10,972 nt of DNA from Candidatus Neoanaerotignum tabaqchaliae (GTDB lineage: Bacteria > Bacillota > Clostridia > Lachnospirales > Anaerotignaceae), in assembly GCA_904420235.1 (NCBI GenBank), contig CAJFUS010000136.1:1-10972 (forward strand), read 5' to 3'. Each line of letters begins with the position of its first letter. The stretch's first letter is position 1. Positions 7,287 to 10,972 of this stretch are shown one piece after another. The notes under the pieces were generated by a model. That model was not told the DNA's origin and made no database searches. It saw only the letters and a program-made list of their open reading frames with translations. The translations under genes were made by a program, and so were the position numbers.

Positions 7287-7775
7287 ATGCCATTAATTAT
7301 AAGAAATGTTACCCAAGATGACCTTCAAAGTCTTATAAAAATAGAAGCCCTTTGTTTTCCACCGTCGGAGGCCGCGGACGATAAAACACTTAGCGAAAGG
7401 CTTATGGCTTACCCAGAATCTTTTTTTATAGCCATATATAACAATGAGCCTGTTGGTTTTATAGACGGAGCCGTAACCAACAGCAAAACTATATCTGACG
7501 ATATGTTTGAGGACGTTAAATGCCACAATCCTAAAGGAATGTATCAATCAATATTCGGGCTAAGCGTAATACCGGAAGCGCGCCGTATCGGCGTAGCCGC
7601 CAAACTGATGAACCGCATGATTGAAAATGCCAAAGAAAACGGCAGGCGCGGCCTTATACTTACCTGCAAAGAGCACCTTATTCATTACTATGAAAAATTC
7701 GGTTATAAAAATCTTGGAGTTTCAAAATCAGTTCACGGCGGAGCTGTATGGTATGACATGCTACTTGAATTTTAA
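7287..7775 (+). CDS. GNAT-family N-acetyltransferase, AANAT-like
   Basis: This is a cytosolic acetyl-CoA-dependent acetyltransferase of the GNAT fold; the acceptor is unknown. Seen in 162 residues: an N-terminal IRNVTQDDLQSLIKIEALCFPPSEAA (from residue 5); PESFFIAIYNNEPVGFIDG (43-61) covering the beta strands before the cofactor site; the acetyl-CoA loop VIPEARRIGVAAKLMNRM at 94-111, where the R-x-x-G-x-A form is R100-I-G-V-A-A; and the C-terminal signature LTCKEHLIHYYEKFGYKNLGVSKSVHGG (125-152) with Tyr135 in the usual general-acid position. The CFPP..EAA start and the S.S.HGG.W end are the pattern of arylalkylamine N-acetyltransferase-like bacterial proteins, so a primary amine acceptor is plausible but unproven. 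The ribosome binding site AAGGAGAG (7273-7280) fixes the start. It appears to be transcribed alone. Confidence 0.9.
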   Translation: MPLIIRNVTQDDLQSLIKIEALCFPPSEAADDKTLSERLMAYPESFFIAIYNNEPVGFIDGAVTNSKTISDDMFEDVKCHNPKGMYQSIFGLSVIPEARRIGVAAKLMNRMIENAKENGRRGLILTCKEHLIHYYEKFGYKNLGVSKSVHGGAVWYDMLLEF

Positions 7776-7784
7776 TTCTAATAA

Positions 7785-7816
7785 TTAAAAATTGTTTATT
7801 CTATTGCAATTTTTAA
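7785..7816 (+). terminator. Weak AT-only hairpin after the GNAT gene
   Basis: TTAAAAATTG (7785-7794) pairs with CAATTTTTAA (7807-7816) around a 12-base loop, 10 bases after the stop. The stem is almost all A-T with the U-run inside the arm, so it may be only a weak terminator. It overlaps the -35 box of the next gene. Confidence 0.35.
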
Positions 7817-7832
7817 CCTAAAATATTATAAT
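7804..7832 (+). promoter_or_regulatory. Sigma-A promoter of the cytidylate-kinase-like gene
   Basis: TTGCAA (7804-7809), a 17-base spacer and a perfect TATAAT (7827-7832) give a good promoter about 40 bases before the ATG. The -35 box lies in the 3' arm of the hairpin that follows the GNAT gene. Confidence 0.6.
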
Positions 7833-7875
7833 AAAAATATAAAATATTTTATTTATCCTTGAAGGGGGCATTGGT

Positions 7876-8508
7876 ATGAAAAACGCGATTGTAACAATAA
7901 GCAGACAGTATGGAAGCGGCGGACGAAAAGTGGCCGAGTTTCTCGCAAAAGAGCTCAATATCCCCTATTATGACAACGAGCTTATATCACTTGCCGCAGA
8001 AAAAAGCGGAATAAGCAACTCCATATTCGAGGATGCCGAAAAACAAGCTGGCAACAACTTCCTTTATATTCTGTCACGTCTTGGTCCAACATCACAAATT
8101 TACGGCATGCCGTTAAGTGAAAGGATTTTCATCATACAATCAAACGTAATAAAAGATGTGGCTGACAGAGGTTCTTGCGTAATTTTAGGAAGATGCGCAG
8201 ATTATGTACTTAGAGATTATCAAAATTGTGTTAATGTATATACATATGCCTCATTCCCTGTAAGGGTTTCAAGAGCTGTTACAGAATATAGCGTTAATCA
8301 AGAAAATGCCGAAAAAGAAGTACGCCATGTTGACAAAGCTCGTGAAACTTATTACGAATATCACACTGGAAAAAAATGGGGCAATCCAGGAAATTATGAC
8401 ATTATGATTAATATGGATTACCTTAACCCAGAACAGGCAGCAAAGCTTATAATTGAATATCTTAATTTAAGAGAAGACAATGAGCTTAGAAAACCGTATA
8501 AAGGATAA
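7876..8508 (+). CDS. Cytidylate kinase-like family protein
   Basis: This is a P-loop nucleoside-monophosphate-kinase-like protein of the cytidylate kinase-like family common in Firmicutes, distinct from the canonical Cmk. The true substrate is not known. Seen in 210 residues: ITISRQYGSGGRKVAEFLA, with the phosphate-binding GSGGRK at 13-18; PYYDNELI at 30-37; a hydrophobic helix ending FIIQSNVIKDVADRG at 85-99; CVILGRCADYVLRD at 101-114 (strand plus GR motif); a strand VNVYTYASFPVRVSRAV at 119-135; and a lid-like basic segment RHVDKARETYYEYHTGKKWG at 150-169. The ribosome binding site GAAGGGGG (7861-7868) is very strong and fixes the ATG. It has its own promoter and a strong terminator, so it is likely expressed alone. 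It could instead phosphorylate another small molecule; nothing nearby tells which. Confidence 0.88.
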   Translation: MKNAIVTISRQYGSGGRKVAEFLAKELNIPYYDNELISLAAEKSGISNSIFEDAEKQAGNNFLYILSRLGPTSQIYGMPLSERIFIIQSNVIKDVADRGSCVILGRCADYVLRDYQNCVNVYTYASFPVRVSRAVTEYSVNQENAEKEVRHVDKARETYYEYHTGKKWGNPGNYDIMINMDYLNPEQAAKLIIEYLNLREDNELRKPYKG

Positions 8509-8518
8509 CAAAAAATCA

Positions 8519-8544
8519 GCCTCCTGAAAAATCAGGAGGCTTTT
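8519..8544 (+). terminator. Intrinsic terminator after the cytidylate-kinase-like gene
   Basis: GCCTCCTGA (8519-8527) and TCAGGAGGC (8532-8540) form a perfect 9-bp stem with an AAAA loop, followed by TTTT. It starts 10 bases past the stop codon. On the minus strand the stem is followed by TGATTTTTTG, so it may also act as a back-up stop for the opposing gene. Confidence 0.9.
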
Positions 8545-8548
8545 AATG

Positions 8549-8606
8549 TGAGCTTAAACAAGACAAACTTACCAGTATACCAGTGGGTTTGTCTTGTTTA
8601 AGCTCA
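8549..8606. repeat. Perfect 20-bp inverted repeat with an 18-base loop
   Basis: Bases 8549-8568 and 8587-8606 are exact reverse complements. The loop (8569-8586) contains the direct repeat ACCAGT-AT-ACCAGT (8571-8584). Neither strand has a U-run after the stem, so it does not look like a terminator. It sits between two terminators at the end of convergent genes. I see no flanking target-site duplication and no link to a mobile element. Confidence 0.85.
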
Positions 8607-8608
8607 TA

Positions 8609-8640
8609 TAAAAATCATGGCATATTTCAGCCATGATTTT
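8609..8640 (-). terminator. Intrinsic terminator after the DUF819 gene
   Basis: AAAATCATGGC (8611-8621) pairs with GCCATGATTTT (8630-8640) around an 8-base loop. Read on the minus strand, the stem runs into TTTTTATATG, the expected terminator form. It lies about 45 bp past the stop of the minus-strand gene. Confidence 0.8.
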
Positions 8641-8685
8641 AAATCCAACATTAATCACACAACAATCTTGTATAAGCCAAAAAAA

Positions 8686-9876
8686 TTAAAGCATTGAAAG
8701 ATATTGTAAAAAGTAACCAAAGCATACAGCAACCGCTGTACCTATAAGGTCGCCAAAAAAGCCGAGAAGTATACCAAAACCAACCCAGTTAGGATTGTAC
8801 GCTCCAGCTATGGCCGGTGCTGATGATGTACCTCCGAAATTAGCCATAAATCCCACTGCAGCCGTAAAACAGTCAAGCTTAAGAAGCTTACAAAGGCTGA
8901 GCCACACAATATACATAATAACAAGCATTATAAGTACAGTTGCAGCAAAAGCAGGTGCACTTGTACACTGGCTGAGGTCCGAATATGACATAGCCACACA
9001 AAGACTCATATAAAGGAATACGTTAGCTACATTTGTAGCGCCTTTTGACCAGTGAAGCGGTGTTAAACCAAGAGCTATACCCAAAAGAGAACCAAGAACA
9101 ACCCTCCAGCCTGTTGCATTAAGGAAAGGAACCTCAGGTATAAAAGGTATGAACCAGTTAATAAGAGCGGTTCCCGTTAATGCTATGGCAAAAAGCTTAG
9201 CATAATCCCACATGGAAGGAGCTTCCTTAACTTCAGGGTGTGATTCCATTGAAGCGTTAATTTTAACGGCAATCTCATCAATTCCTTCTGTTGAGGCTTT
9301 CATTATTTTATTCCATTTTTCACGCCTTGGCATAATCCACATGGCAACCGAAAGAACAACCGTAAATCCTATTGTGTCCATCATAGCAGCGTAGGCGAAG
9401 TCAACGCCTTCTACTCCAAACACAGCCGCAACAGCTCTCATGTTAATTGTTTCTCCAACAAATGAACCCGTAACAGAAGCTATCGAAGCCCACGCCCTTT
9501 CGGGAAGCCAGTTCTTCATAATCATAAAAGCTATCGTAAAACCAATTAAAACAGAAACGGTTGTAATAAGAAATGAACAAATCATTCTTGGACCAAGCTT
9601 TAATATGTCTCTTACGTCACATGTAAGCATAAACATTATAAGCATCATCGGAAGGAATGTTGTATACATAAGATCCTGAGCTGCTATTACTCCTTCCGCG
9701 TTCGGGTCCCAAACATGAAGCGTTGCGGCAACAGCCACAATAATCATAAGCCAAAGCATTGATGGTATAACCTTAAACCATTTTGAATTCGGATATTTTT
9801 TCTCATAACCAAATATAAGAGTCATTGCTACAAGAAGGAAAGCCAAAAAGCCTTCCGCCGATGTAATGAGATTCAT
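8686..9876 (-). CDS. DUF819-family multi-pass membrane protein
   Basis: This is an integral membrane protein of the DUF819 family, whose role is not established and which has the look of a transporter. Seen in 396 residues, typical for the family: about ten hydrophobic segments starting at 9-23, 38-52 and 72-86, with a soluble loop around 184-222 between the two halves; VTGSFVGETINMRAVA at 135-150; and FMANFGGTSSAPAIAGAYNPNW at 343-364. The last two are the paired glycine-rich segments (usually GSxxGGxxNxxAV and ANxGGxxxAPAxA) that mark DUF819. They sit in equivalent places in the two halves, suggesting an inverted-repeat fold with re-entrant loops. In the first motif the usual GG is altered to VGET. 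The start ATG has AAGGGGA 7 bases upstream. A TATAAT box lies at 9910-9905 but I see no good -35. It is probably monocistronic. Substrate unknown. Confidence 0.88.
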   Translation of the reverse strand: MNLITSAEGFLAFLLVAMTLIFGYEKKYPNSKWFKVIPSMLWLMIIVAVAATLHVWDPNAEGVIAAQDLMYTTFLPMMLIMFMLTCDVRDILKLGPRMICSFLITTVSVLIGFTIAFMIMKNWLPERAWASIASVTGSFVGETINMRAVAAVFGVEGVDFAYAAMMDTIGFTVVLSVAMWIMPRREKWNKIMKASTEGIDEIAVKINASMESHPEVKEAPSMWDYAKLFAIALTGTALINWFIPFIPEVPFLNATGWRVVLGSLLGIALGLTPLHWSKGATNVANVFLYMSLCVAMSYSDLSQCTSAPAFAATVLIMLVIMYIVWLSLCKLLKLDCFTAAVGFMANFGGTSSAPAIAGAYNPNWVGFGILLGFFGDLIGTAVAVCFGYFLQYLSML

Positions 9877-10620
9877 ATAAAAGTCCCCTTTTTATCTTTA
9901 GTAAATTATATTCCCTTAAATCTTTATGCTTCTGGCTGTTTTTACAAGGCGTTGTGTTATGAGATTAAATATTGAATTATTAACGTTTTTTAAATATATG
10001 TACTTAACACCCCCAATATATAACAATTTTTCATTAACACTATAACAGGATTAATTATACCATATAGCAATAAAAAATCAAAGAGATTTAAAAAAATATG
10101 TAAAATCAGACAATAAATAACTTCAAAACACTAAATATTTTATAAATATTCTACATTTATATCAACATGATACAGATATATCAATAATTGCATTCATAAT
10201 TCATCAAATTTATTTATATTATTTTTTACAAAATATAATAAATTAAAATTTAAATAAGGAGTAGTTTTCGATAGCTTTTTTGAATAATTAAACTTATTTA
10301 TATAAATTATTAATAAACAATAACCTGTATATATATTAATAATAACAGAATATTTTGTATATTTTTTAATACAACTTAATTTTATAAATAAAAATTATAT
10401 TACTCATTATTTCTAATTCTCAAATTATAAAATATCAAAATCTTATGTTAATAATAGAATTGAAAATAAAACATATTGAAAATAAATTATAAAACTTTTA
10501 TATTAAATAATATTTTACATATGATTGAGCATTTTTGTATTTATAAAAAATAAAATTATCTGCCTTGAATAACTAAAACTCTCATGTAATTATATAAAAA
10601 TAAACACATTTTTTATAAAA
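9877..10620. other. Extremely AT-rich gene-free stretch
   Basis: About 745 bp with no reading frame I would support. The first 60 bp are the leader of the DUF819 gene. From about 10060 on the DNA is strikingly AT-rich: bases 10321-10380 contain 8 G or C in 60, and 10441-10500 contain 7 in 60. Only small repeats are seen, such as ATTGAAAATAAA occurring twice within 10455-10490. I find no tRNA, IS end or CRISPR repeat. It runs up to the broken brxL fragment. Confidence 0.65.
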
Positions 10621-10972
10621 GAATATTAACTCGTCAACATCCCCATAAGGGCATTTGAATAGGTGTTGGCTTGTAAATCAGTATAGGAGAACGGTGTTTA
10701 TACTCTTCCACACATTCAAACTGTACAATACACCAAATGCCGCCACAAAGCAGTCGGTCATATTTGGTAAGGCATTCCTCAGAAATTGGAATATTCTTAA
10801 ATACCCAGATTGGAAACTTTGCCTTATAGCTGTCTGTTTTGGTATTTAAATTGACTGTCATTTTGTCAATAACGGTATAGCTGATGCACTGACGCAGTAT
10901 AGATAAAATCTTCTGCGCTTCATCTGGATGGGCATAATTCTCTGCCAAAATATGTTTGACATTGTTCACTCC
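10621..10972 (-). pseudogene. brxL: Broken, partial brxL: N-terminal domain of the BREX Lon-like protein
   Basis: BrxL is the Lon-protease-like AAA+ protein of type I BREX phage-defence systems, normally close to 680 residues with an N-terminal domain, an AAA core and a Lon-like C-terminal domain. Only part of the N-terminal domain is here, entering from the right edge with its frame open (GVNNVKHI). Segments matching the BrxL N-terminal family pattern as I know it are ILAENYAHPDEAQK, TVIDKMTVNLNTKTDSYKAKF, the IPISEECLTKYDRLLCGGIWCIV block and SPILIYKPTPIQM. The frame then stops at 10636-10634. Removing one base from the GGGG tract (plus-strand 10641-10644) gives PLWDVDELI, matching the family's continuation after PIQM for about nine residues. 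After that the match ends in AT-rich DNA, with no AAA domain downstream. So there is both a frameshift and a 3' truncation. The GTG at 10969 is probably an internal valine, not a start. The family call rests on memory of the pattern. Confidence 0.75.

Noticed and set aside
8549..8606. A miniature transposable element (MITE) formed by the 20-bp inverted repeat
   Set aside because: Flanking bases show no target-site duplication, the element is only 58 bp, and no second copy is visible in this window.
10060..10620. CRISPR array or small genes in the AT-rich stretch
   Set aside because: No regularly spaced repeats are seen, only low-complexity A/T similarity, and the one AAGGAG-like site near 10256 leads to no usable reading frame.
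10967..10969. GTG at 10969 as the start of the brxL fragment
   Set aside because: The frame stays open to the window edge, and the residues before and at this codon fit the interior of the BrxL N-terminal domain.

Overview
This is a low-GC, AT-rich bacterial chromosome segment that reads as an anaerobic Firmicute of the class Clostridia, possibly Lachnospiraceae-like. The pointers are strong GGAGG-type ribosome binding sites, very AT-rich intergenic DNA, a Firmicutes-type 6S RNA, a SpoIID/LytB-domain lipoprotein, a class II fructose-bisphosphate aldolase and a cytidylate-kinase-like protein of the clostridial type. No genus can be named from the sequence alone.

Left block (about 43-5645, all minus strand). 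In transcription order it holds a divergent lspA-like signal peptidase II gene, a 6S RNA gene immediately behind it, an intrinsic terminator, a 784-residue SLH plus SpoIID lipoprotein, a yifB/comM-type Mg-chelatase-like AAA ATPase, and a DedA-family membrane protein. The block closes with a perfect 21-bp hairpin terminator. The three genes after the first terminator are spaced 50-70 bp apart and may form one transcription unit. The lipoprotein would be a substrate for lipoprotein processing, the job of the lspA family, but the two genes are separated by the 6S RNA and a terminator.

Middle block (about 5800-8540, all plus strand). Three apparently monocistronic genes follow: class II fructose-bisphosphate aldolase (glycolysis), a GNAT acetyltransferase of the AANAT-like type, and a cytidylate-kinase-like P-loop protein. 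Each has its own strong ribosome binding site, a plausible sigma-A promoter and a following hairpin, the one after the GNAT gene being weak. The lspA and aldolase genes are divergent.

Right block (8541-10972). A convergent junction packs three successive hairpins into about 120 bp. Two look like terminators and the middle one is a perfect 20-bp inverted repeat with no U-tract. Then comes a minus-strand DUF819 multi-pass membrane protein, about 750 bp of extremely AT-rich DNA without a recognisable gene, and a broken fragment of a BREX phage-defence gene, brxL, running off the right edge. That fragment matches the BrxL N-terminal domain, carries a one-base frameshift in a GGGG tract and then stops matching.

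Most of the window is ordinary housekeeping sequence. The observations most worth following are the brxL remnant beside the AT-rich gap, the convergent triple hairpin, the 6S RNA abutting a divergent lspA, and the doubly anchored SpoIID lipoprotein. I do not see a complete new system in these 11 kb.
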